This document shows positions 9,493-18,642 of a stretch of DNA of 64,000 nt, one piece after another. The position numbers were made by a program, and so were the translations under genes. Where the stretch lies: positions 3,844,001 through 3,908,000 of the forward strand of contig NZ_CP026309.1 in the NCBI RefSeq assembly GCF_002906575.1, in the 5' to 3' direction. Origin of the DNA: Salinigranum rubrum. Its GTDB lineage: Archaea > Halobacteriota > Halobacteria > Halobacteriales > Haloferacaceae. Position 1 is the stretch's first letter; each line of letters starts with the position of its first letter. The notes beneath the pieces were generated by a model that saw only the letters and a program-made list of their open reading frames with translations, did no database searches and was not told the DNA's origin.

Positions 9493-10560
9493 TCAGTTGT
9501 TGATTCGGGGGTCGAGTGCGTCTCGCAGGCCGTCGCCGAGGAGGTTGAACCCCACCACGGTGACGAGGATAGCGATACCGGGCCAGATGCTGAACCAGGG
9601 ATTGGGAAGCATGTAGTTGCGTGACGACGAGAGCATCTGCCCCCACGACGGCGTCGGCGGTTGCGCGCCGTAGCCGAGGAACGAGAGACCGGCGATGATG
9701 AGGATGTTGATGCCGACCTGCAGCGTCGCCTGCACCAGCACGGGGGCGAAACTGTTCGGGATGACGTGTCTGAGGATGATGTTTCGGTCTCTCACTCCCG
9801 CGGCGCGGGCGGCCTCGACGAAGTCCTCTTCTCGCACACTCAGTACGCGCGAGCGGATGAGCCGCGCGAACGTCGGAATCGTCGCGATGCCGACGCCGAC
9901 CATCGCGAAGGTGAGGTTGCGGCCGAACGCCGTCATGAACGCGATGACGAGCACCAGGAAGGGGATAGCGAACAGCACTTCGGCACCGCGCATGAGCGCG
10001 TCGTCGATGCGGCCGCCGTAGTACCCCGCCACGCTCCCGACGAGCGTCCCCAGAATCATCGCGATGCCCGTCGAAACGATGCCGACGGTGATGGCGATTC
10101 TGGTGCCGTAAAAGAGGCGCGCGAGGATGTCGCGGCCGCGGTCGTCCGTTCCCAGCGGGTGTGCGAGCGTCCCCGGCTGGTTCGGGTAGAGTTCGTTCGT
10201 CATGCCGACCGGCGGCAGGAGCGCCTCGACGTTGTCCGGGTCGTTCACCGGGTTGTACCAGACCGCCTCCGCGAGCATGTACTGCCTGACTCCCAGGTCG
10301 GCGAAGAACGCGACGTCCGCGAGGACGTCGAAGACGATGCTGTCGACGAACGCGACGAGGGCGACGGCCGTCATGACGCCGATGATGCCGAGGCCCAACA
10401 GCGCGGTGGGGTCGCGGCGGACCTGCGAGAGCGTGTACCGGAGACCGACGCGCGCTTCGGGTTGGCTCTCTTCGGAGGTGTCGAAGCCGTCCTCGCTCAC
10501 GGTGCTCTGCCACGACTGCTGGCTGCGGTTCGAGGTCGATGATGAGGTGTCCTGTGCCAT
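9493..10560 (-). CDS. Peptide ABC transporter permease (DppC type)
   Basis: 355 residues from the ATG at 10560; an in-frame GTG at 10569 would overlap the upstream gene. The N-terminal cytoplasmic segment is Ser/Gln-rich. It is followed by a first transmembrane helix, a long extracytoplasmic loop with [16 protein letters not shown], and then five more helices. The binding-protein-dependent transport signature [21 protein letters not shown] lies in the last cytoplasmic loop. Second permease subunit, pairing with the DppB-type protein encoded one base upstream. Confidence 0.93.
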   Translation of the reverse strand: MAQDTSSSTSNRSQQSWQSTVSEDGFDTSEESQPEARVGLRYTLSQVRRDPTALLGLGIIGVMTAVALVAFVDSIVFDVLADVAFFADLGVRQYMLAEAVWYNPVNDPDNVEALLPPVGMTNELYPNQPGTLAHPLGTDDRGRDILARLFYGTRIAITVGIVSTGIAMILGTLVGSVAGYYGGRIDDALMRGAEVLFAIPFLVLVIAFMTAFGRNLTFAMVGVGIATIPTFARLIRSRVLSVREEDFVEAARAAGVRDRNIILRHVIPNSFAPVLVQATLQVGINILIIAGLSFLGYGAQPPTPSWGQMLSSSRNYMLPNPWFSIWPGIAILVTVVGFNLLGDGLRDALDPRINN

Positions 10561-10561
10561 G

Positions 10562-11560
10562 TTACTCACTCTCGTCGAACGACACGCGCGGGTCGACGTA
10601 CGCGTACGACAGGTCGGTGATGATGACGCCGATGACGAACACGAGGCCGAACACGAGCGTCGTCCCCATCACGAGCTGAAAGTCCTGGTTCTGGATGGCC
10701 GTGATGATGAGCCGGCCCATCCCGCTGATGGAGAAGACCGTCTCGGTCAACACGGCACCGCCGAGCGCCTGGGTCAACTGGAGCCCGACGATGGTGATGA
10801 GGGGGAGCTGTGCGTTGCGGAACGCGTGTTTCCGGACGATGGTCGACTCCTTGACGCCGTACGCCCGCGCGAGCTTGACGTACTCCTGATTCAGCACTTC
10901 GAGCATCGACGACCGTTCGATACGCGTGAACGCGGCCATCTGGAGCGTCCCGAGGGTGATGGTCGGGAGGATGAGGTGCTCGACGGCGGTCGCGACGACG
11001 CCGAGTCGGGTCTCTGCCCCCTCGACGTTCTCGGGGGCGGCCCACGGCATGACGAGGTTCGTCGCCGGGAGGAGGTCTAGCTGGAACGCGAAGACGATGA
11101 TGAGCATCAGCCCGATCCAGAAAGAGGGCGTTGAGACGCCGAGCAGGGCCACGACGCGCGAGACGTGGTCGGTCGGCTTGTTCCGCCGTCGGGCCGAGAT
11201 GATGCCGAGCGGGACCGCCGTCACGAGCGCGAACGCGAAGCTCGACGCGAGCAGGAGGAGCGTCACCGGGAGCCGCTCCATGATCTTCTCGGTGACCGGA
11301 ACCCCGTAGTAGATGCTCGTCCCGAGGTCCCCGCGGACGACGTCGAGCAGGTAGTTGAGGTATCGAATGTGCAGCGGCTGGTCGAGGCCGAACTTCGCCC
11401 GGATGGCCGCGGCCTGCTGGGCGCTGGGCGACGGCCCCAGCATGATCTGGACGGGGTCGCCCGGGATGGCGTCGGTCAGCAAGAACGTGATGGTGATGAT
11501 ACCGACGACGACCGGAATCGCCTGCAGGAGCCGATTGATCGTGTAGCGGAGTCTGCTCAC
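10562..11560 (-). CDS. Peptide ABC transporter permease (DppB type)
   Basis: 332 residues with six predicted transmembrane helices. The typical N-terminus (RYTINRLLQAIPVVVGIITITFLL) is followed by the family motif DAIPGDPVQIMLG. The EAA loop reads YVKLARAYGVKESTIVRKHAFRNA, which contacts the ATPase. First of four tightly spaced genes (dppB-C-oppD-oppF); the binding-protein gene lies 96 bases upstream. Confidence 0.93.
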   Translation of the reverse strand: MSRLRYTINRLLQAIPVVVGIITITFLLTDAIPGDPVQIMLGPSPSAQQAAAIRAKFGLDQPLHIRYLNYLLDVVRGDLGTSIYYGVPVTEKIMERLPVTLLLLASSFAFALVTAVPLGIISARRRNKPTDHVSRVVALLGVSTPSFWIGLMLIIVFAFQLDLLPATNLVMPWAAPENVEGAETRLGVVATAVEHLILPTITLGTLQMAAFTRIERSSMLEVLNQEYVKLARAYGVKESTIVRKHAFRNAQLPLITIVGLQLTQALGGAVLTETVFSISGMGRLIITAIQNQDFQLVMGTTLVFGLVFVIGVIITDLSYAYVDPRVSFDESE

Positions 11561-11603
11561 GGTCTAGCCCTCCGACGATGTCGCTGTCGGTTCATACGTC
11601 TCT

Positions 11604-11619
11604 GTCGCGCGTGTGCGAC
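11604..11619 (-). other. Short hairpin between binding-protein and permease genes
   Basis: A five-base inverted repeat (GTCGC, six-base loop, GCGAC) sits in the 96-base gap between the dppA-type stop and the dppB-type start. Such stems after a solute-binding-protein gene are known in bacterial operons to protect or attenuate mRNA so that binding protein exceeds permease. That role here is inference. No T-run follows on the minus strand. Confidence 0.3.
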
Positions 11620-11656
11620 CGTCGTGTACATAAATGTGGATGGGGGTCTCGTCCGA

Positions 11657-13357
11657 CTACTTGTCGACCGAGACGTTGTTGTGGTTGGTCGCGATGTGGA
11701 ACTGGTCGACCGGGTGCGACGCGAAGCCCTCGACGTAGTTCTTCACGCCGAAGCTGTTCTTGAGGTTGTACGCGGGGATGTGCGCGCGCTCTTCGAGCGC
11801 ACTCGTGATGCCCTCGATGTACAGTTGCCGCCGCTGTTCGCGGTCGGCGAGCTGTCGGGCCTGAACGAACTTCTCGGCGGCTTGCTTGCCGACGTCGCTG
11901 TTCGCACCCCAGTAGGTGCCGTTGGTGACACCGAGCGTGTCCTCGGTCCGCCCGAGGAGGAAGTACGTGAACGCGTCGGGGTCGGGGTCGCCGGACCAGC
12001 CGAGCGTGTACATGTTGTAGTCGTCCTCGCTCCCGCTGACGTACTGGTCGAGGAACGCCCCCCAGTCGAGCCGCTGGACCGAGACGTTGTCGAAACCGGC
12101 CTCCTTGAGGCCGTTCGACACCGTGACACCGATCTGTTCGCGCTTGTCGTCCGGCGGGACGATGATCCGCCACTGGTAGTCCATCGGGACGCCGGCCTCT
12201 TCGAACAGGGCCGTCGCTTCGTCGATGTTCTTGTCGTGGGGAATCTGTGACCACTCGTCGACGGGCATGTTCCAGTCTTCGGCGACCGAGGCCGGGAGGG
12301 GGCTGTACTGTCGGATGCCGGTCGGCTCGACGTAGTTGGAGACGGCCTGGTCCATGCTGAAACAGTAGTCGATGGCCTCCCGGACCATCGGGTCCGCCGT
12401 CGGCCCCTCGTTGCAGTTGAACGCGAGGTAGAAGTAGCCGATGCCCGGCACCTCGTCGATACTCGCGTCGGAGATTCCGCGAACGGTCGAGTACAGCTTC
12501 GGCGGGATTTCCTTGATGACGTCGTTCTCGCCGTTCCGTAGCGTCGTGACCCGCGTGGTCGCCTCCTCGACGGGAACGAACTCGACCTCGGCGAGGTTGG
12601 GCACGGGGTCGCCCCAGTAATCGTCGTTGCGCTGGAGGCGGACGAAGTTGCCCTCCTGCCACTCGACGAACTCGAAGGGACCCGAGCCGACGGGCTGTTG
12701 AGTGTTGAACGCCTCCTTGTCCTCCTCACGGACGGACATCGGAACGATACCGAGGTCGAGCAGGTGCCTGAACGGGCCGTAGGGGAACTTGAGATCGAAC
12801 TGAACCGTGGTCTCGTCGACCACGCTGATCGTGTCGATCATGTTGTACTCGCTCGCGTTCTCCGTCTCCTCGGCCACCGGCGCCTCGTACGTGTACTTGA
12901 CGTCCTCGGCGGTGAGGGGGTCGCCGTTGGTGAACGTCGCGTCGCCGGTCATCTCGACGACCCAGCGCGTCCCGTCGTTCGATATCTCGGGCTCTCCGGT
13001 CGCCAGTTGCGGGACGAGTTCGGTCCCCTCGTTGTACTCGTAGAGACCGTCGAAGATGTGCTGAGAGACTTCCAGCGACGGGACGTCGTTCAGGACGATC
13101 GGGTCGAACTCCAGCGGGCTCTTGACCTGCGCGAGGCGGAGCCTTCCGCCGGACATCTCGCTCGACGAACCGGATTCGGTCCCGGTCCCGGATCCGGATC
13201 CGGACTCGGTCGAGTCCGACCCGCCGCTTCCCTCGTTCGAACCGGATGAGTCGCCGTCACCGCTGGTACACCCGGCGAGGCCTGCCAGGCTGGCCGCACC
13301 GAGCCCGAGGACTCGCCGCCGATTCAGTACGCTCCAATCAGGGCTGTCGCCTTGCAT
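11657..13357 (-). CDS. Peptide-type ABC transporter substrate-binding lipoprotein (DppA type)
   Basis: 566-residue extracytoplasmic binding protein of SBP family 5. The leader is twin-arginine-like (NRRRVLGLGAASLAGLAGC), consistent with Tat export of a folded lipoprotein. The mature protein begins with a Ser/Gly/Glu linker (about residues 33-68), a common haloarchaeal tether. A match to the family motif lies at YEYNEGTELVPQLATGEPEI. The ATG at 13357 has an AGGAG box eight bases upstream, which favours it over the in-frame GTG at 13366. Substrate may be di/oligopeptides or other small cargo. Confidence 0.93.
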   Translation of the reverse strand: MQGDSPDWSVLNRRRVLGLGAASLAGLAGCTSGDGDSSGSNEGSGGSDSTESGSGSGTGTESGSSSEMSGGRLRLAQVKSPLEFDPIVLNDVPSLEVSQHIFDGLYEYNEGTELVPQLATGEPEISNDGTRWVVEMTGDATFTNGDPLTAEDVKYTYEAPVAEETENASEYNMIDTISVVDETTVQFDLKFPYGPFRHLLDLGIVPMSVREEDKEAFNTQQPVGSGPFEFVEWQEGNFVRLQRNDDYWGDPVPNLAEVEFVPVEEATTRVTTLRNGENDVIKEIPPKLYSTVRGISDASIDEVPGIGYFYLAFNCNEGPTADPMVREAIDYCFSMDQAVSNYVEPTGIRQYSPLPASVAEDWNMPVDEWSQIPHDKNIDEATALFEEAGVPMDYQWRIIVPPDDKREQIGVTVSNGLKEAGFDNVSVQRLDWGAFLDQYVSGSEDDYNMYTLGWSGDPDPDAFTYFLLGRTEDTLGVTNGTYWGANSDVGKQAAEKFVQARQLADREQRRQLYIEGITSALEERAHIPAYNLKNSFGVKNYVEGFASHPVDQFHIATNHNNVSVDK

Positions 13358-13410
13358 TTGACTCACTCCTCGTGTCGGAGGATAGTCGAATCAATGTCGG
13401 GCGATGTAAA

Positions 13411-13439
13411 TACCTGACGAAAAGGCACCCTTTCAGGTA
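13411..13439. promoter_or_regulatory. Inverted repeat upstream of peptide importer operon
   Basis: TACCTGA (13411-13417) and TCAGGTA (13433-13439) form a perfect seven-base inverted repeat, with centres 22 bp apart, about two helical turns. It lies 54-82 bases upstream of the binding-protein ATG at 13357, in an AT-rich patch that also holds TATA-like TATTTAC elements on the minus strand. A dimeric repressor or activator site is the natural reading; the regulator is unknown. The rest of 13358-13715 has no gene that I can support. Confidence 0.45.
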
Positions 13440-13715
13440 AATATGGCCTACAGACGCTGTCAACGCCGATATAGCCAATTTACACACAGTAAACTCGCGC
13501 ATGATTCATCGTATGAGACAACTTTTCACACCGGTCTAAAGACGCTTGCGCACTGAACGTTCACATTCGCGTACGTATGAACAGTTATGACATCTCTCGT
13601 CGATTCTTAGTTCACTCGTGTAATATAATGTTCGTTCACAAGAGTTCTGGGAGGGGAGAGAGGCGGGAGGTCGACGAGTGGACAGAACAAAGGCCGCAGA
13701 ACGGGAGAGGGGGGT

Positions 13716-14312
13716 ATGCGACAGTTCGTGGTCACGGGACACGACGCCCCCACGACCCCCGATTTCAGCCTCGATGACCTCCCGAGCGGTGCCGGCCGGT
13801 TGGACGTCCTCTGTCGGTGTGTCAACTCGGCGTTCTTCCTCTCGCACGCCATCAGAGAGGACGTCCGTGCGTACCTCGTGCTCGCCGACTCGTTCACCAT
13901 CGAGTTCGACGGCCGTGAGGTTCGAAGGCTGAACCCCGACGAACGGAGCACCGCCGCCCGGATTCGTGGCGCCCTCGAACAGCGCGAGGAGGCCATCGGT
14001 CACATCCCCGCCGAGACGAGTCCGGGCGTGTCGATTCGGCGGGTGGGGTTCGAGCAGACGCTCCGGGATGTAGCGGAAGAATCGACTATCGTCGAACTCC
14101 ACGAAGCGGGCACTCCGGTGGTCGACGTCGACCCGCCGGAGGACCCGACGTTCGTCCTCTCGGACCACCGCGACTTCACCGACGAGGAAGCCGCTCTACT
14201 GGATGAACTGTCCGACCAGCGCGTCAGGCTCGGTCCGCACGCCATGCACGCCGACCACGCCATCACCGTCGCGCACAACTACCTCGATACGGCGGGGTAC
14301 ACGGCGTACTGA
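13716..14312 (+). CDS. trmY: tRNA (pseudouridine(54)-N(1))-methyltransferase TrmY
   Basis: 198-residue SPOUT-class methyltransferase that methylates N1 of pseudouridine 54 in archaeal tRNA, giving the m1-psi54 that replaces ribothymidine. The start MRQFVVTGHDAPTTPDF and the cofactor-knot segments FVLSDHRDFTDEE and VRLGPHAMHADHAITVAHNYLD match TrmY. The ATG is preceded by a purine-rich GGGAGAGGGGGG stretch that could act as a ribosome-binding site. It sits directly upstream of a tRNA-Pro gene. Confidence 0.93.
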   Translation: MRQFVVTGHDAPTTPDFSLDDLPSGAGRLDVLCRCVNSAFFLSHAIREDVRAYLVLADSFTIEFDGREVRRLNPDERSTAARIRGALEQREEAIGHIPAETSPGVSIRRVGFEQTLRDVAEESTIVELHEAGTPVVDVDPPEDPTFVLSDHRDFTDEEAALLDELSDQRVRLGPHAMHADHAITVAHNYLDTAGYTAY

Positions 14313-14340
14313 CAACGGCGAGAGGCCGCTAATCACAACT

Positions 14341-14347
14341 GTTAAAC
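14341..14347 (+). promoter_or_regulatory. TATA-like box for tRNA-Pro
   Basis: GTTAAAC centred about 30 bases before the first base of the tRNA, the normal distance for an archaeal TATA element at a stable RNA gene. Confidence 0.4.
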
Positions 14348-14373
14348 ACGGGTACGCCATGAGTCAGAGGTGC

Positions 14374-14446
14374 GGGCCGGTGGGGTAGCTTGGTATCCTT
14401 CGGCCTTCGGGTGGCCGTAACCGCAGTTCGAATCTGCGCCGGCCCA
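14374..14446 (+). tRNA. tRNA-Pro (anticodon CGG)
   Basis: Cloverleaf read by eye. The acceptor stem is GGGCCGG (14374-14380) paired with CCGGCCC (14439-14445). The anticodon stem is CGGCC/GGCCG (14401-14405, 14413-14417) with loop TTCGGGT, so positions 34-36 are CGG and the tRNA decodes CCG (Pro). The T arm is CGCAG-TTCGAAT-CTGCG (14422-14438). Discriminator base A at 14446. The 3' CCA is not encoded. No intron. Confidence 0.93.
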
Positions 14447-14940
14447 CTTCTCCCGCATTTCTCCAGACGAGCATAGCGAGGCGGGAAAACGCGAGCGCAG
14501 CGAGCGGCAAACCGCCTGTGTGCGAACGGACGAAGTCCGTGAGCACCGCGAAGCGTTCGCGAGTCACGACGAAATGCGGGTGTGGGGGAACAAGTAGATT
14601 CGAATCAGGGAGTGAAGCGAACGCAGTGAGCGGAACGACCGTGGTTCGAATCTGCGCCGGCCCATTTTCACCCCACTCCGCAACAGCGAGCGTAGCGAGT
14701 CGTCCTGCCATCGTCTCAACTCGAACCCTGCGGGACTCACCTCGCGTACACCGAGTCGAGACGTGGCCTCTCGGTCGGGAGTACGCTGGCGGCGACGGGT
14801 GCCGTGGTGGCCCTTGGGGCGGCCGCTCGTGTCCCGTGAAGCGGGGGGCCTCACCCCGTCGTGACATCGACCTAGTCTCTCATCAACGACGAGACGTGCT
14901 GTCTCACAATCAGGGATGGGCGACGTCACGGCGAATCCAC
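14447..14940. other. Non-coding region with tRNA fragment and low-complexity repeats
   Basis: No gene is supported here. The stretch contains low-complexity words of the type GCGAGCGCAGCGAGCGG, common in haloarchaeal spacers next to tRNA genes, and a second copy of the tRNA-Pro 3' end at 14644-14664. A small sub-window (14595-14620) also holds an ATTCGAATCAGGG element resembling a T arm, but no further tRNA can be folded. Confidence 0.6.
14644..14664 (+). repeat. Direct duplicate of the tRNA-Pro 3' end (attachment-site-like)
   Basis: These 21 bases are identical to 14426-14446 of the tRNA, covering the T loop, the T-stem 3' strand, the acceptor 3' strand and the discriminator. The copies are 218 bases apart. 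Haloarchaeal integrases commonly recombine at tRNA 3' ends and leave such repeats as attL/attR. Here the DNA between them codes for nothing, so at most a remnant or an empty, collapsed element is present. Confidence 0.6.
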
Positions 14941-16653
14941 TCACGAGACGAGGGGCAGGTGAGAGTCCACACCCGTAAACTCGAATCGCGCGCCGCCGTT
15001 GCGACCCTCGACGAGACGCACCGACCAGCCGTGAGCCTGCGCGATCGTCTGGACGATCGCCAGACCGAACCCGGTTCCCGACGACAACGAGGAGTACCCA
15101 CGCTCGAAGACGCGCTCGCGCTCTGCGGCTGGAACGCCTGGCCCGTCGTCTTCGACGTAGAAGTCGCCGTCTTCACGTCCGACGCGGATCGCCACGTCCG
15201 GCCCGGCGTGTTCGATCGCGTTCCGAAAGAGGTTCTCGAACAGTTGCTGGAGACGCTTGGCGTCGGCTTTCACGACCCCCTCAGCCTCGTTGACCAGCGT
15301 GGCCTCCTCGCCGCCGTCGACGTTCTGCCACGCCGCGTCGACGACCGACGCCAACGGAACCCGTTCGACCTCGTCCACCGACTGCCCCTCGCGGGCCAGC
15401 GTCAGGAGGTCCTCGATGAGCGCGTTCATCCGACCGATCGCATTGGCCGCCCGGTCGAGGTGGGCCGTGTCGTCCTCCTCACGCGCGAGGGCGACGTACC
15501 CCTCCACGACGGATAGCGGGTTCCGCAGGTCGTGGCTGACCACGCTCGTGAACTCGTCGAGACGTTCGTTCTGTCGTTCCAGTTCCGCCTGCCGACGCAC
15601 CTGTTCAGTGATGTCACGCAGGACGAGCAGCGTTCCCCGCCGAATGCCGAACTGGTCGTGGATCGACGTCACGCTCGGATCTAACTTCAGCGAGTGGCCG
15701 ACCTCGTCCGTCGTGTGGACGAAGAGGTCACCGCCGTCCACCGCCTCCGCGAGCGACGGCGAGACGGCCGGCAGTGACCGCCCGACGAGGTCTCCCTTCG
15801 ACTTCGAGACCGAGTCCTGCACCGAACCGTCTCGCGTCGAGGCGAACAGCCTCTCGGCCGCTCTGTTGGCGTCGAGAATCTCCCCCGCTCGTCCGGTCAC
15901 GAGGACCGCATCCTCCATCTCCTCGATGAGCAGGTCGGCCGCCAGTGGCGTGACGTCGAGGAAGTCGTACCGGAAGAGCGCGACCCAGACGACGATGCTG
16001 TTGACCACGAGCGCGAAGGGAGTCAGATCGATAGGGGTCACGTCCCCGCTGTAGAGAAACGCACCAATCGGGATGAGAAGACCGCCGAGAAAGATCAGGC
16101 CCGTCTGCTTGCGGTAGACGTTGCGCGTCCGGAGGTAAAAGCGCGCCAGGAGAGCGTAGCCAGCCGTCGTCAGGAGTAGCGTGTACAGAATCTGGAAATT
16201 CGAGAGCACCGTGGCCCGACCCTGCATCGTGGTCAACCCTTCGAACTGGACAGTGTAGACGTCAGCCAGCATCAGACCGTGGAACGGGTTCGTGGCCACC
16301 AGAAGGACGTACACCACCGGCTCGGCCACGAGGAGTCCGACCCGTCGGGGGGTGAGCCAGTGACGGTTCCCCGTGTACACGATTACGAACAGGACGAACA
16401 CCACGGCGGTGCCCAGGATGGAGCCGAGGTAGGTCACGTGGGCTGCGAAAGCGAGCGGTAGAGTCGGACTGAGATACATCGCTATCAGTGCGACACAGAC
16501 CATTGCACATACGAGATTGAGCCACCGGTACGTGCGGGCGACCGGCGCGTCTCGCCTGGTGGCGACCGCTGCGAGCCAGAAGCTGACGCCGGCGCCGAGC
16601 GCGACACCGATCAAGATTACGAGACCTGTCCAGGTTATCTCGCCCAGAGCCAT
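14941..16653 (-). CDS. Sensor histidine kinase with N-terminal 7TM domain and PAS
   Basis: 570 residues. About seven transmembrane helices occupy residues 8-230, matching the HisKA-associated 7TM region. A PAS-like domain follows at about 238-350. The HisKA dimerisation helix carries the phospho-acceptor His374 in VVSHDLRNPLS. The HATPase domain follows, with N box LFENLFRNAIEH (about 471-482), G1 VEDDGPGVP and G2 GTGFGLAIV. All kinase motifs are intact, so it should autophosphorylate. No response regulator gene is adjacent. Signal unknown; the membrane domain may sense a ligand or membrane state. Confidence 0.92.
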   Translation of the reverse strand: MALGEITWTGLVILIGVALGAGVSFWLAAVATRRDAPVARTYRWLNLVCAMVCVALIAMYLSPTLPLAFAAHVTYLGSILGTAVVFVLFVIVYTGNRHWLTPRRVGLLVAEPVVYVLLVATNPFHGLMLADVYTVQFEGLTTMQGRATVLSNFQILYTLLLTTAGYALLARFYLRTRNVYRKQTGLIFLGGLLIPIGAFLYSGDVTPIDLTPFALVVNSIVVWVALFRYDFLDVTPLAADLLIEEMEDAVLVTGRAGEILDANRAAERLFASTRDGSVQDSVSKSKGDLVGRSLPAVSPSLAEAVDGGDLFVHTTDEVGHSLKLDPSVTSIHDQFGIRRGTLLVLRDITEQVRRQAELERQNERLDEFTSVVSHDLRNPLSVVEGYVALAREEDDTAHLDRAANAIGRMNALIEDLLTLAREGQSVDEVERVPLASVVDAAWQNVDGGEEATLVNEAEGVVKADAKRLQQLFENLFRNAIEHAGPDVAIRVGREDGDFYVEDDGPGVPAAERERVFERGYSSLSSGTGFGLAIVQTIAQAHGWSVRLVEGRNGGARFEFTGVDSHLPLVS

Positions 16654-16881
16654 TGATTAGAGCCGTGTGTCGGTCAGATAATGAAGACAGTGGCGCGATT
16701 ACCGAGTTTGATACGCCAGTATGCGAGTACGTTACCAGAACCTACAGCGCGAGTATAACATCACGACCGAACACGACCGTCGGTCGCGCACCCAACGCCG
16801 TCGACGTCGGTCCCAGTGGCTCCAGAGGGGCTCAACGCTCGAGACAGCCCTCAGTCGACCGACTCGGCGCAGCCACCGCGC

Positions 16882-17277
16882 TCAGGACATCTCCTCCGCA
16901 GTCTCGACCCCGACCACGATACCGACGTCGCTATCGTCGAACCGCACGTCGCTCACGGCAGCATCCACCAGCAACCGCGCTTGCTCCGTGTGCGCGCGTC
17001 TCGCTGTGTCGACGAGCGCCGAATCGAGGTCGAACCCCTCGACGACCGCCTCCCACGCCTCCCTGTCGACGACGTACGCGCGTCGTCCCTCGACGGTGAC
17101 GTAGTCGTGCTCGCGCTCGAACTCGGAGTGCAGCCCTCGTAGTTCGGCGTCGAGCACGGTCAGCACGTCGGCGAGGTCGTCGATGGAGACGCCGGCGTCT
17201 TCGACGACGCGTTCGGCGACGGCCGCGTCGACCGGCACATCGGCTCGCTCCAGCGCGGACGGTGTGTCGTCGCTCAT
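16882..17277 (-). CDS. Uncharacterised acidic protein
   Basis: 131 residues, strongly acidic and mostly helical, without membrane segments or cysteines. VSIDDLADVLTVLDAELRGLHSEFEREHDYV looks like paired helices. Transcribed divergently from the gene at 17468. Conserved-looking composition suggests a real gene but I do not recognise a family. Confidence 0.6.
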   Translation of the reverse strand: MSDDTPSALERADVPVDAAVAERVVEDAGVSIDDLADVLTVLDAELRGLHSEFEREHDYVTVEGRRAYVVDREAWEAVVEGFDLDSALVDTARRAHTEQARLLVDAAVSDVRFDDSDVGIVVGVETAEEMS

Positions 17278-17467
17278 ACCGCTCGGCCTACACTTCAGAG
17301 ACGGGTCGGCGTTTGGGTCGAGGCGACATCATCCGGTCCCGACTCCTCGTCGCCCGTCCGGGCGCGGACCGACCGTGGACCTCGCTCGGGGCCGTTTCGG
17401 TGCCGTTCTCACCCCGTCGAGCGCCCGCTTTCGGAGCCGTTATTCCCCCGCGTCCCCTAGTCCAAAA

Positions 17468-18187
17468 GTGTCCGACAGCATCGACTTCTCCCTCCTCACG
17501 ACGGCCGATGTCGCCGCCAGACGTGACGAACTCGTCGCCCAGACCGAAGAACACGCCGGCCGCATCGCCCGCGAACTCGCCGTGCTCCAGGGCGGCGACT
17601 ACGGTTCCCGCGAGTTCGACACCGACTCGGGGACGTGGACGGTCAAGTACGAGGGGGGTGCGATCCAGTACCTCCGGTACGACGGCGGCCGCGAGGAGGT
17701 GTACGTCGTCTCGGCGCACAGTCCGCCCGAACCCGAAGAACTGGCCGAGGCCCTCCGGGACTACGGGGCGTTCGTCGCGGCGTACAACGCGTACGTCGAG
17801 AGCCTCGCGGGCGTTCTCGACGGTGTGGAGGTCGACTTCCCGGACGTCGCCTCGACCGAGTCGGTCGTCGCCGAACGGGACCGCGTCCTCGACCGGATTC
17901 GGGAGGTCTGTGCGGCGATGGCGGGCCAACTCCATCGCGTCGAGGGGACGGACTACGGAACCTTCTCGACCCGAATCGACGGGACGCGGTGGGAACTCAA
18001 GCGCGAACGCGACCGGGTGTCGTACCTCCGCGTCGGCGGCGACGGTGGCGTCTACCTCCTCTCGCAGTACCAACACCCCGCCGCCTCGGACGTGCGCGAA
18101 CTCGCCGGGGACGTGTCGGCGTTCGTCACGGCGTTCAACGACCACGTCGCAGCCATCAGCTCGGAACTGTCTGGCGTCGACGTGTGA
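17468..18187 (+). CDS. Uncharacterised protein with internal duplication
   Basis: 239 residues from a GTG at 17468. Two copies of one roughly 110-residue unit are visible. The first has GGDYGSREFDTDSGTWTVKY, then IQYLRYDGG, YVVSAHSPPEP and FVAAYNAYVESL. The second has GTDYGTFSTRIDGTRWELKR, then VSYLRVGGD, YLLSQYQHPA and FVTAFNDHVAAI. Each copy is a beta-rich half followed by helices. No signal peptide or catalytic motif. The start is preceded by TCCAAAA and a gap from the opposite-strand gene, consistent with a leaderless message. Function unknown. Confidence 0.65.
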   Translation: MSDSIDFSLLTTADVAARRDELVAQTEEHAGRIARELAVLQGGDYGSREFDTDSGTWTVKYEGGAIQYLRYDGGREEVYVVSAHSPPEPEELAEALRDYGAFVAAYNAYVESLAGVLDGVEVDFPDVASTESVVAERDRVLDRIREVCAAMAGQLHRVEGTDYGTFSTRIDGTRWELKRERDRVSYLRVGGDGGVYLLSQYQHPAASDVRELAGDVSAFVTAFNDHVAAISSELSGVDV

Positions 18188-18318
18188 GGCATCTATCGTC
18201 CGCCCGGCGAGTAGGTGTCCCTCGTCACCAGCCTCGTTCGCACCGTTCTCGCGCACGAGAAACAGGCACCGAACACCGTGGCCGAAGCCAGTTGGTCGTC
18301 CCCGTCCTTCGCTCACGC

Positions 18319-18483
18319 ATGGTCACCGAAGACATCGACGACATCCCTCCTCGGTGGTGCCCCGACTGCGGCGACGAACTCGCGCTCGCCGGCCTCCAGC
18401 GGGCCGGCATCGGCCAGTACTTCTGTGAGACGTGTCGTCGTCGACACGACCGCTACGTCGGACAGTCCGACGCGAGCGCGTAG
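18319..18483 (+). CDS. Small zinc-ribbon protein
   Basis: 54 residues with two CxxC knuckles, WCPDCGD and FCETCRR, spaced 20 residues apart, a classic four-cysteine zinc ribbon. It starts at the ATG at 18319. Small zinc-ribbon proteins are abundant in haloarchaea and mostly unstudied; a nucleic-acid or protein-binding role is only a guess. Confidence 0.6.
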   Translation: MVTEDIDDIPPRWCPDCGDELALAGLQRAGIGQYFCETCRRRHDRYVGQSDASA

Positions 18484-18642
18484 CGCACCGACCGCCTCAC
18501 CGCCGCGGTCGAGAACGCCGGCCTCGTCGACCACCGCGACGACTCCTCGCGGTGCACATCGTACCAGGGTCGCGCGACCTGGGCACGGTCGCTCGGTTCT
18601 CACCCGCCGTTCTCAGTTCGGGAGAGTCGGCGAAGTCCTCAT

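Noticed and set aside
7103-10513. A single open frame of 1136 residues on the minus strand
   Set aside because: It is a GC-driven frame that enters the true oppF-type coding frame; the upstream part is a shadow of oppD-type and dppC-type genes. The overlap ATGA at 8374-8377 marks the real start.
14644-14664. A second tRNA gene
   Set aside because: Only the 3' portion is present; there is no anticodon arm or matching acceptor 5' strand.
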